DNA of 64,000 nucleotides from Tritrichomonas musculus (taxonomy: Eukaryota > Parabasalia > Tritrichomonadida > Tritrichomonadidae), in contig JAPFFF010000007.1 of assembly GCA_039105265.1 (NCBI GenBank), forward strand, positions 2,418,001 through 2,482,000, written 5' to 3'. The notes beneath the pieces were generated by a model. The model had not been told where the DNA came from and did not search any database. It saw only the letters and a list, made by a program, of their open reading frames with translations. Position 1 is the first letter of the stretch. The number at the start of each line of letters is the position of its first letter. Made by a program: the position numbers and the translations under genes. Positions 1 through 8,453 of the stretch are shown piece by piece.

Positions 1-3
1 TCA

Positions 4-468
4 TATCTTTATCTTTTCTTTTTTTAACTTTTTCTCAAAATATAAAATACTTATTCTTTTTTAATTGTCACAATACAATACTATAGATAATAATACTCAT
101 TATTTGCATATGTGTTTTTGAATAATATGTAATCTTAATGAATCAATAATCACCATTTCGCTGAATTAGAAAGATACAATATTGTGTCATATATATAATA
201 ATTAACATCGAAAAATATTAGTTTTGGCCTGACAAAATATTTTAATCTTGCGTGGAAGTTGAGATATCAATCACCTAGAGTGAAATATGTGAATTTATTT
301 AAAATAAAAAAAATGGCCGAGACGAATTTTTATTTTATGCTTAAATAAATTAAAAAATCTAAAAAAAACTCATTATTTAATAAATTGTGTCAGATTTTAA
401 AATTGAATACTTTTCTATCTTTATCTTTTCTTTTTTTAACTTTTTCTCAAAATATAAAATACTTATTC
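4..468 (+). repeat. Dispersed direct repeat, 53 bp, two copies
   Basis: The block at 4-56 is repeated exactly at 416-468, and the similarity continues with a few mismatches for about ten more bases. Both copies are in the same orientation, 412 bp apart. The intervening sequence does not look repeated, so this is either a duplicated spacer module or two copies of a dispersed repeat. The left copy lies at the window edge and may extend further. Confidence 0.85.
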
Positions 469-1112
469 CTTTTTAATCGTTATAATGCAAAAATACAATT
501 TATAATGCATATAATTGATATATTTTTTTTTGAAAAATATAGATTTTATATCAATATTTAATACATGTATCGACGAATTTTGTTAGTGTTTTTGTAAAAA
601 GTTCTAAAAATTCATTAAGTAACTTAAATATTGATTTATAAAATAAATGTCTAATTCAATCATCATTGTTTGCTTCATCTGATTTTAAATAAACCAAATT
701 TTCATCCAATTTTAGCAATTATTCACCAAAAACGTTATTATTGAATTCTTATGCATTTTATAAGTTTATGCCATATACCTTATCAAATAATATAAAATAA
801 TCTATTATAGTAATTTCGATACAACAATTCAAATATAAGGCAATTATACGGATTGAGGAATAATCATATTCTATGTGATATCCTGACATTATCATATATT
901 GAACAAGTCGATGAACCTGATTTTTTTTATTCCTTTATATTTGAATTGATTATTTAAAAATTGAAATAATAAAAATATAATAATTCAAAATTTGTGTACA
1001 TTGAATATTCAAAAACAAAAAAATGTTCTTCTTCTATAATCATACAATCATAATTGTTTTATCCCATATATCCCAATAAAGTTATCGACAAAAAATATTA
1101 GTTTTGGCCTGA
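211..1112 (+). repeat. Dispersed direct repeat, 22 bp, two copies
   Basis: A 22-bp sequence ending in TTTTGGCCTGA occurs at 211-232 and again at 1091-1112, same orientation. It contains the comparatively rare GGCC core in an otherwise A/T sequence, so a chance match is unlikely. No function is evident. Confidence 0.75.
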
Positions 1113-1774
1113 GAATTTGTATTTTTCTTCTTTATTTCACGAGATATTAAAATCAAAAAATTTTCTATAAGAGTTTGTTTTTAATAAAAAAAATTCTTCT
1201 GATATTTTTTTATTCTTATTCTATTTTTATAAAAAAATATCAAAAATATTAACTTTTGAATTTTTTCTTCTATTCAAAAAATTGAGAGAAATTTAAGCTT
1301 ACCCTTAAAATTTGTATTTTTTTGATTTTATATTTATGCTACAAATAATATATACATGACGATGGACCAATTTATAATAAAAAATGATCAATATTCGAGC
1401 TTTTTTTGCATAAAATAAAATTGAATTGAAAAAGAGTTTCATTACCTTTCTTTTTATTCGGATGTGAAGTGAAAGTCCATTAATTTTTTTTGTCTTTACA
1501 CTATACTGTTTATTTTTATTTTTAGGTATAAAAATTTTTGCAAATAAAAAAAAAAAAAAAAAAATAAGAAAAACCATTTGTTAGAGATATAAAAAGAATT
1601 TTTAAATCTTGATATGGTTTTTTTTCATAGAAAAAGTTTCTCTTTTTTCAATAATTATCACAAAGTATAATTGATATTTTGTGAGATATAAAGTAGAAAT
1701 TCAGAGGAAAATAATTACTTGAAAATTGACGGAATGATCTTTTATTGTACGTTAAAGAATTCAATAAATTGATT

Positions 1775-2902
1775 ATGAACCTTTATTCATCCTCAGCACT
1801 TCCTGGATATACCTTTCTTAAAATTGCGGGATATGGAGCTTTTGCTACTGTTTATAAAGCAGAAAATAAAAAAACGCATCAGATTTGTGCTATTAAAGTT
1901 ATTCCAAAACCTAAAAAGAACAATTTATCAGATCAAGAAAGATTAAAGCATGAACTTCGTATTCAAAAAGCTGTTCATCATCCATCAGTTGCAAAATTTT
2001 TTGAAGCTATTGAAGATCAGCAAAACTTATACATAATAACTGAATACTGCTCTCATGGATCATTATCTAATTTGATCCTTCAAAATTCACGATTACCAGA
2101 AAATATGGCTAGAAAATATTTTATTCAAGTTGTAAAATGTCTCAAGTATTTACATGAGGAAGCTCATGTAATTCATAGAGATTTAAAAGCTGAAAATATA
2201 ATGCTCGACTCATGCGATAACATAAAAATTATTGATTTTGGTTTAAGCATTGAGTTTAATCCAAAACAGCCTTTCTTTAGGCATACATGCGGATCACCCA
2301 AATATGTTGCACCTGAAATGTTTTCTGGGGATCCTTACACTTCAAGTATCGATATTTGGGCACTTGGAGTCAATTTGTTTTATTGGGTTTGCGGAGTTTA
2401 CCCTTTTGATGATACAAATTTAAAAAAGCTTTCACAAAAAATACTTTTAAATGAGCCTTCGTATCCTTCTTATTTATCGAATAGCATAATTGATCTTTTA
2501 ATGCGTTTGCTGAAAAAAGATCCAATTGATAGAATATCTTTGTCCGAAATTCTGGAACATCCTTGGATTCTTAATAATAACATGATTAAAAATTCATTTT
2601 ACAGTCATCAAATCCGTAAGAAATTTGCAAAAAGTGGAATATTATCTGCGCTTAAGAAAAAGCAGGAAAATGATGATCAAATGCCAAATCTTTCCATTTC
2701 TTTAAAAAAGAAGGAAGCTCCTAATGCAGATGGTCTTACTCATCTATTTGAAACCCAAGGATCATCTGCTGTCGACAAACTTTGCGCAACTGGTAAATTT
2801 AAGCGAAAAGAAAAAACTGATAGTGAAAGTGATCAACCTAAAAATGCTATAGTCAATGCCTTTTTGAGCTCCTATGTCAAAAAGAACGTTGATCCTTTTT
2901 GA
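1775..2902 (+). CDS. CAMK-type serine/threonine protein kinase
   Basis: A 375-residue kinase of the CAMK/SNF1-MARK-like type abundant in trichomonads. The glycine loop GYGAFATV (19-26) has Ala at the third glycine, as in some Atg1/ULK-like kinases. The ATP-binding lysine is K41 (AIK), the catalytic loop is HRD with D136, the metal-binding DFG starts at D154, and the activation segment runs HTCGSPKYVAPE, typical of AMPK/MARK relatives. The kinase fold ends near residue 270 at the HPWIL motif. A basic, poorly conserved tail of about 100 residues follows and ends in DPF. The frame stays open to a TTG 30 bases upstream, but the first ATG is at 1775. An initiator-like TCAATA (A at 1763) lies 12 bases before it. 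The substrate cannot be told from sequence. Confidence 0.92.
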   Translation: MNLYSSSALPGYTFLKIAGYGAFATVYKAENKKTHQICAIKVIPKPKKNNLSDQERLKHELRIQKAVHHPSVAKFFEAIEDQQNLYIITEYCSHGSLSNLILQNSRLPENMARKYFIQVVKCLKYLHEEAHVIHRDLKAENIMLDSCDNIKIIDFGLSIEFNPKQPFFRHTCGSPKYVAPEMFSGDPYTSSIDIWALGVNLFYWVCGVYPFDDTNLKKLSQKILLNEPSYPSYLSNSIIDLLMRLLKKDPIDRISLSEILEHPWILNNNMIKNSFYSHQIRKKFAKSGILSALKKKQENDDQMPNLSISLKKKEAPNADGLTHLFETQGSSAVDKLCATGKFKRKEKTDSESDQPKNAIVNAFLSSYVKKNVDPF

Positions 2903-3660
2903 ATGTCAAATTTAATCTTTTTGGATTTGCATTTTGATCATGCATTTCTTTTTGAATTTCTTTTATTGTTGATTCAATAAAGTGGTTATGTAATTACATT
3001 TTAATTTTATTTAATTTTTTGCTGAACTATTGTTCATTTAATATTTGTCCTTTTCCTGTTTGCTTAATATTGAGCTTCAAATGATCAGAAAATGAAGTTG
3101 ATACTCTTGGTCGTTAAGTTTGATAATAAAAAATGCAATTCTAAACGTATTTTAATCAATATTCTAAACGTATACAGTCTGGTCTAACATTTAACCATAC
3201 ATTGACCTTTTAAAAGTCTTGAATGTTTTTACTGAAAATCATTAATTTCATAAATTCTTAGTTATTTCGTCTAAAACAGATTTTGAAGTGATAAAGTTCT
3301 ATTTAACTGAAATTATTTTTATCATAAAAACCATCAAATTATTATAATGGAATTTGATCTATTAATCAAGCTTTTATTTTGAATGGAACAAATAATACCA
3401 GCATAAGTTTTGATTACTTTTAAAAGGTAATCTACCTTGAGATTTTTTTTCCAAAATTTTGATTATCAATAGTAACAATTTATGTGCCTATTTGAAAAAG
3501 GTAGTATGTATAATAATATGTTAAACATTTTTTTTTAAGCTATTAATAATTTATTAAAATAATTACAATAATATTATAAATAAATAAAACACTAATTGAA
3601 TAATTATCTTAATGGTCCGCACTTAAATCTAATGCAGTTGTTCCTATTAAGAAAAAAAGA
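2903..3660. other. Convergent 3' spacer between kinase and Derlin
   Basis: This A/T-rich spacer separates the tail-to-tail kinase and Derlin genes. An AATAAA-like hexamer lies near 2977 downstream of the kinase. A 13-bp direct repeat (ATTCTAAACGTAT) occurs at 3138-3150 and 3161-3173. No gene or RNA was recognised. Confidence 0.6.
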
Positions 3661-4302
3661 TTAGACTATATTAAACAAATTATTCAATGCTTGATTAAAA
3701 GATTGCGGTGCTGTTAATAAGTTAAATCCATATTTAAGTGATAAGATATCTTGTAAGTAAAAGTATGCATGAGCAGATAAATATCCAACAATACTTACAA
3801 CGAAAGCTTGATATTGTTTTGTAACTAAATGTAAACCTAAGAAAAATAAGTTAAGGAATGGAGCTGGCATTGGAACAGGAAATATAAATGCAATAACTAA
3901 TGCATCTGGGGCTCTTTTTGCAGAATAGTACGTGAAGTAAGATGAAACTCCTTGTCCAAGAAAGATAAGTGGATAGAAAGATGAAAAAATCCACATGCTA
4001 ATCATTCCAAAAAGACAAAAGAAAAGGAAATCGCATGGTCTATTTGCAAAATACGAAGCTTCAGTTGTATGACAATATTGCAAAAAACAGCAAACGCTTA
4101 TTACGACTTCGAGACTCATTGGTCCATAGTAAAATAACGATGTTATTAAACGCCAAAATTCGTGTTTCTGAAAAATTAATTCACGATTGAAATAAACATC
4201 ATACACTTCAAGAACTCCAAGATAAATAAGCATTGAAATGCCGAGTGCGATTATACCAAAAAGTGTTGTAAAAGGTGTTTCTTTGCTGAAAATTTGCATC
4301 AT
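3661..4302 (-). CDS. Derlin-family ER membrane protein
   Basis: A 213-residue multispanning protein of the Derlin (Der1) branch of the rhomboid superfamily, which helps move misfolded proteins out of the ER for degradation and lacks protease activity. Hydrophobic segments lie roughly at 14-32, 80-105, 112-130 and 155-185. The block HEFWRLITSLFYYGP matches the Derlin signature (WR..T.F...G), and there is a short hydrophilic tail. No rhomboid catalytic GxS serine is seen. The start is the ATG at 4302, immediately followed by a second ATG. An extension to a TTG at 4335 adds only an unlikely polar leader. A TCACTT initiator (A at 4340) would give a 38-base leader, and a closer TCAAAA gives 7 bases. 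Length agrees with Derlins of 210-250 residues. Confidence 0.9.
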   Translation of the reverse strand: MMQIFSKETPFTTLFGIIALGISMLIYLGVLEVYDVYFNRELIFQKHEFWRLITSLFYYGPMSLEVVISVCCFLQYCHTTEASYFANRPCDFLFFCLFGMISMWIFSSFYPLIFLGQGVSSYFTYYSAKRAPDALVIAFIFPVPMPAPFLNLFFLGLHLVTKQYQAFVVSIVGYLSAHAYFYLQDILSLKYGFNLLTAPQSFNQALNNLFNIV

Positions 4303-4688
4303 TTTTTTTGAATTTGGATTAATAAAAATTACCAAAAAGTGACCAAATCCTTGAATTCATATTTCTTTTATTATATGAATATCTTCATCAATTTTTTTGT
4401 AATTAATAGAAATTTGATTAATTCTTATAAATATTAAACAATATTTAAAATATATTAAAAAAAAAATCGATACCAAATAAGGGTTTTCCTTAAGAATTTG
4501 TTAGTAGAAGATTTGAAAAAAAAAGAAACCAAATATATTCAGAATATGTTAAAAAATGCTTTATGAAAAAAAACTACTTTATCTTTTTTTTTTTTTAATA
4601 TTACATTTTAAGGCTAGGTTAAATAAATGGATAGATTAAAAATTCTTCAATTGATCAATTGATAAAAACAAAAGGATTATTATTTATT
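4303..4688. other. A/T-rich spacer
   Basis: The spacer carries the 5' flank of the Derlin gene and the 3' flank of the Hsp110 gene, both on the minus strand. Apart from A/T homopolymer runs and the TCACTT initiator candidate at 4340, I see nothing in it. Confidence 0.5.
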
Positions 4689-7600
4689 TTAGAAGAAAGG
4701 ATCACGCCAGCCGGAGTTTCCCCAAGGATTTCCCCATATATCTTCAACTCTTCTATGTGGCTGTTGTTGAACAACTCTTCTTCTTGCTTGAGGTCTTGGT
4801 GTTGGATCACCCCATGCTAAAGGATCACCCCAAGCATCATCAATTGCTTGTTGTCTTAGTCTTTGCTGTCTTAGCTGTTGTTCGCGTTGTTTTCTCTGTT
4901 GTTGTTCACGTAATTGATATTCGCGTTGTTGTTCACGAAGCTCTTGTTCCCTTTGTTGCTCTCTTAATTGCTCTTTACGATATTGTTGTTCTCGTAACTG
5001 CTGTTCGCGTTGTTGCTCACGTAACATTTGTTCTCGTAATTGCTGTTCACGAATTTGTTGTTCTCTTTGTTGTTGCTCTCTAATTTGTTGTTCACGTAAT
5101 TGTTTCTCGCGTAATTGCTGCTCGCGTAATTGCTGTTCTCGTAATTGTTGTTGTCTTTGTTGTTCTCGAAATTGTTGTTCGCGAAGTTGCTGTTCGTTGG
5201 ATTGTTGCTCTTCATCTTCTTGGTATTGCTGCTGTTGTTGTCTAGCTTGTCTTCTTTGAGGTTGTCTTCTAGTTCTTCTTTGAGCATATGGATTCCAAAA
5301 ATTAAATGGATTATCATCATTGTCTTCATCATCATTATAGAAGTAACTGCTGCTGCTACTTTGATCATCATTATCGTCTTGGAAGCCCCATGGTTCCCTC
5401 TTTCTCCTTCTTTGCTCAGCTGCAAGCTGTAATCTTTTCTGTTCTTCTGCACGTCTCTGAAGTTCAGCTCTTCTTTCAGCTTCTCTTTGTGCTTCTCTTT
5501 GTCTTTCAATTTCTTCTCTTTGCTTACGTTCAGCTTCTTCTTGATCGTATTGCTTTCGTCGAAGTTTTTGGCGTCTTTGCATTGGTTGACCAAAGAGGAA
5601 TGAGAATGGATCAACTTGCTCTTCTTCTTCTTCATTTTCGAGCTGTCTTCTTTTCATTTGTTGTTCTAATATTCTCTTTCTCATTTCTTCTTCTTCATTT
5701 GCTTGCTTCCTCTTTCGGATGAGTTCTTCTTCATTCTTTCTTTGTTGTGCACGCCAATCATTTTGCTGTTTCTGTGCTTTAAGCTGTCCTTCAATAAATG
5801 CAACCTTTTTAGCAATTTCATTTACATCGAAATCGTTTGGTAAGTTTTTCATATTTGATAAAATGTTTGATATTTCATCTTTTGTTTGCGTTGCTTCTTG
5901 ATTAATTTTTGTGTAACCTTCATCTTGCTGATTTCCAGTTGATTTCAGAATTGCTTCAACACGATTTGTTAATTTAGGTAACAAATCATCTTTTGCATTT
6001 TTGAGCATTTTAATACGATGCAATATAGGTTTACTGAGCTCATCAACTTCTTTCATTCTTTTTTCATATTCGTCAATTGGTAGCTTTTCGAATTCATTTT
6101 CATCATACCAATTCATCACTTCATTAACTTTTTCTTGAGCCTCTTTGAGCTGCTCATCATTGATATATTGACCATCATCTCGAAGGGTGTTAAGAAGTGT
6201 GAAATAAGATGATTGAAGAGCATTCTTTGTATTGTCAAGCTTTTCTTCAGCAAGATCAGAAGCTTCAAACATTTCTTCAATTTTCCTTAACTTTTCAATT
6301 TCTTCATCATTCATTCCTTCTTTTTGTGTAACAGTAACTTTTGCTGCCTTTTCTTTATCTTCAAATTTGAATGAAGCAGTTGTAACCTCAATTGTTGAAG
6401 ATTGAGTAAGTTTTATATTTAATTTAACTTCAACTATATCATCAACACCAGTTTCAATCGTAGCAACGCAAATTACATCATTATTCGATGTAATTGTAAC
6501 ATCAGATGTATTTTGAACTCTTAATTGAAGGGTTGTAGTTGATGGTACTTCTGAAAATTGTTCAAAAAGTTCTTTCTTTTGTGGTTCTTCTTCATTCCAT
6601 TCAGCTTCTACACTATAAGGAGAAACATCTTTAACAGTCAAATTAACTCTTGTGGATGGATTAAGATAAGCAGCCATGTAAGCACTTCCATAAGCAAAGC
6701 ACTCATCAAGATTAAGTGAGCATTTAGGATCTTTTCCGAAGAACTCAGCAATTTTATCTTTAACGGCTGGAACACGGGAGCCACCTCCTAAAAATTCAAT
6801 ATCAAATAAATCTTCCTTATTAATGTTTGCTTTTTGAAGAGCTGCATCAATAGGAATAGTAACTTTCGAAATAAGATCTTTGATTTGCTCGTTAAATTCT
6901 TCTCTTTTAACAACAAATTTCACATCAATATCGTTCATAAGATTAGGGATTTCAAATTGTACTTGCGCATTGATTGAAAGAGTTTTCTTGAGCTTTTCTG
7001 CGTGATTTCTAAATTGAATCATTGCACGTCTATTTGTTGTTGGATCAATTTTATAGGTTTGTTGAACCTTTTGTAGCAAGTATTTAATTAATTCAACAGT
7101 AAAATGTGAGCCACCGAGTTTATCATCATATGTAAAACTCTTAATAGCAACACTTCCTTGTTTAACCATGGCAATTGCAACATTCATAGATGAATTACCA
7201 AAATCGATAAAGGCAACTGGAACTGGATTATCTTCAGGTAATCTTTGTGCGTGTATTTTAGTATAAGCAATTGCTGCTGCAGTTGTTGAATTGACTAATG
7301 CCATACAATTTAATTTTGCAATTTTGCATGCATTTAAAATAGCATATCTTTGTCTTTCGGGCCACCATGGTGAAACTGCAATAACGTATTCTGATATTGA
7401 AGATTGCGCATTTCGTGCCATTTTGTCAATATTTTTTAATAAGTAAGCGATGCATTGTTCAGGACGAATGACCATTTTTTCACCATGAAACTCAATTCCA
7501 ACACCAGTTGTCCCATCTGTATTTGGAACAAGATTAAAAGACACAATTGATTGAATTTCTTCTCTTTCTTTTGAGTCATATGGAACAGAAATAAGTCGTT

Positions 7601-7805
7601 TTAATTGTTGAATTGTTGAATCGAGGTACATTGTTTCTTGTTGAACGGCAGCATCACCAAAATACCTTCGATCACCTGTATAGCAAACAACAGATGGTGT
7701 TAGACGACTTCCTGCTGAATTCGGAATAACATCAACTCCGCCATTTCGAGGTATTGCAAGAACAATGTTCTTGTTTCCAAAGTCTATGCCTGCTGATACC
7801 CACAT
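4689..7805 (-). CDS. Hsp110-family chaperone with long Q/R-rich repeat tail
   Basis: A 1,038-residue Hsp110 (SSE/HSPA4-like) protein, the Hsp70 relative that acts as nucleotide-exchange factor and holdase for cytosolic Hsp70. It has no signal peptide and no ER-retention tail, which argues against GRP170. The ATPase domain (1 to about 385) carries GIDFGNKN, FIDFGNSS and FLGGGSRVPAVKDKI. The DVSPYSVEAEW segment after it is the Hsp110 substrate-domain entry. A helical region with LNTLRDDGQY (about 500-700) follows. From about residue 700 the protein departs from the family: charged R/E/Q helix, an acidic NPFNFW segment, REQQLREQQ-type tandem repeats (about 875-982), and a W/P-rich end (AWGDP, GNPWG, RDPFF). 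Family members are usually about 800-850 residues. The start is the ATG at 7805, with initiator TCATTT (A at 7818) 13 bases upstream. An Hsp70 partner lies at 44841-46823. Confidence 0.93.
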   Translation of the reverse strand: MWVSAGIDFGNKNIVLAIPRNGGVDVIPNSAGSRLTPSVVCYTGDRRYFGDAAVQQETMYLDSTIQQLKRLISVPYDSKEREEIQSIVSFNLVPNTDGTTGVGIEFHGEKMVIRPEQCIAYLLKNIDKMARNAQSSISEYVIAVSPWWPERQRYAILNACKIAKLNCMALVNSTTAAAIAYTKIHAQRLPEDNPVPVAFIDFGNSSMNVAIAMVKQGSVAIKSFTYDDKLGGSHFTVELIKYLLQKVQQTYKIDPTTNRRAMIQFRNHAEKLKKTLSINAQVQFEIPNLMNDIDVKFVVKREEFNEQIKDLISKVTIPIDAALQKANINKEDLFDIEFLGGGSRVPAVKDKIAEFFGKDPKCSLNLDECFAYGSAYMAAYLNPSTRVNLTVKDVSPYSVEAEWNEEEPQKKELFEQFSEVPSTTTLQLRVQNTSDVTITSNNDVICVATIETGVDDIVEVKLNIKLTQSSTIEVTTASFKFEDKEKAAKVTVTQKEGMNDEEIEKLRKIEEMFEASDLAEEKLDNTKNALQSSYFTLLNTLRDDGQYINDEQLKEAQEKVNEVMNWYDENEFEKLPIDEYEKRMKEVDELSKPILHRIKMLKNAKDDLLPKLTNRVEAILKSTGNQQDEGYTKINQEATQTKDEISNILSNMKNLPNDFDVNEIAKKVAFIEGQLKAQKQQNDWRAQQRKNEEELIRKRKQANEEEEMRKRILEQQMKRRQLENEEEEEQVDPFSFLFGQPMQRRQKLRRKQYDQEEAERKQREEIERQREAQREAERRAELQRRAEEQKRLQLAAEQRRRKREPWGFQDDNDDQSSSSSYFYNDDEDNDDNPFNFWNPYAQRRTRRQPQRRQARQQQQQYQEDEEQQSNEQQLREQQFREQQRQQQLREQQLREQQLREKQLREQQIREQQQREQQIREQQLREQMLREQQREQQLREQQYRKEQLREQQREQELREQQREYQLREQQQRKQREQQLRQQRLRQQAIDDAWGDPLAWGDPTPRPQARRRVVQQQPHRRVEDIWGNPWGNSGWRDPFF
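4860..5200 (-). repeat. Tandem REQQ-coding repeat in Hsp110 tail
   Basis: The minus strand encodes about 20 imperfect copies of a 4-6 residue unit related to (L)REQQ, covering roughly residues 875-982. Copies differ at synonymous sites and by small in-frame length changes. This indicates coding-constrained expansion by slippage or unequal exchange. Trichohyalin-like charged single helix or coiled coil is the likely structure. Because the unit is Q-rich, long false reading frames appear on the opposite strand. Confidence 0.85.
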
Positions 7806-7830
7806 AAATTTATAAAATGAATGAGATTTG
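7806..7830 (-). promoter_or_regulatory. Initiator (Inr) of Hsp110 gene
   Basis: Read on the minus strand, TCATTTTA has its A at 7818, 13 bases before the ATG. It fits the trichomonad initiator TCA+1 Py (T/A) and the very short leaders usual in this group. A second overlapping TCATTC lies just upstream. Confidence 0.55.
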
Positions 7831-8453
7831 GTAAAAAATGTGTATTAATTATAAATTTAACTATATTTATCTCGAAATTTTGCTAACAATTTCAAATTAT
7901 TTAATCATAATTTTTATTTTAATATATACTAATATATAAAATTGCATTATTTATAATATATTTAATTTTAAAATATAAAGATATGCTTATGAATTTTATA
8001 TCAATTTGTATAAGAACGATAAATGTCCGAATCTTTCAAAAAATTTTTTTTGAAAATAAATTTTTTTTTTATAATGATTGCAATCAATTTTGTGTAGAAT
8101 TCAATCAAATTAAATGGTCGGATTTAAATTTCTAAATATTATTCAAATAAATTAAATGAAATTGTTTATATCGTTATTGTTATCGTCAATCAAAAGATGA
8201 TTGTGTTTAAATAGTAAATTTAGATGTTAATATGATTCTAATCATTTAATTCTATTATTATTATGCAAAAGAGTGCAAATATCAAATCAGAATGAAAATG
8301 TTTAAGCTTATCAAAATATATTTTCATATTTAATCTTTTGAAAACTAAGCTTTTTAAAAAAAAAAATATAAAAGTATAAATTCAAAATATCAAATTTGTT
8401 TAAATGAATAAATAAAATAAAAAAAAAATACATTTATTAATATAAGTTTTTGA
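7806..8453. other. A/T-rich spacer between Hsp110 and giant tether genes
   Basis: Apart from the Hsp110 initiator and the 3' flank of the giant coiled-coil gene, the spacer shows only A/T-rich sequence and short homopolymers. No coding or structured RNA signal was recognised. Confidence 0.5.

Larger units (their letters stand above)
1..1774. other. AT-rich gene desert with duplicated blocks
   Basis: No convincing gene is seen. The stretch is dominated by A/T homopolymers. Two internal duplications stand out: a 53-bp block at 4-56 recurs without mismatch at 416-468, and a 22-bp block at 211-232 recurs at 1091-1112. The only sizeable open frame, on the minus strand near 1305-1577, is low-complexity I/F/K/N sequence and is probably chance. 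The last part (about 1600-1774) should hold the kinase promoter. Confidence 0.7.

Noticed and set aside
1305-1577. 90-codon minus-strand frame
   Set aside because: It is I/F/K/N low complexity running through an A homopolymer, with no recognisable domain and a composition equal to random A/T DNA.
4757-5722. Several plus-strand open frames opposite the Hsp110 tail
   Set aside because: They are antisense to Q/R/E codon repeats, have V/L/F low-complexity translations, and the minus-strand gene is well supported.
4689-7805. GRP170 (ER Hsp70 relative) identity for the Hsp110 gene
   Set aside because: There is no N-terminal signal peptide and no ER-retention tail, and the core matches cytosolic Hsp110 segments.
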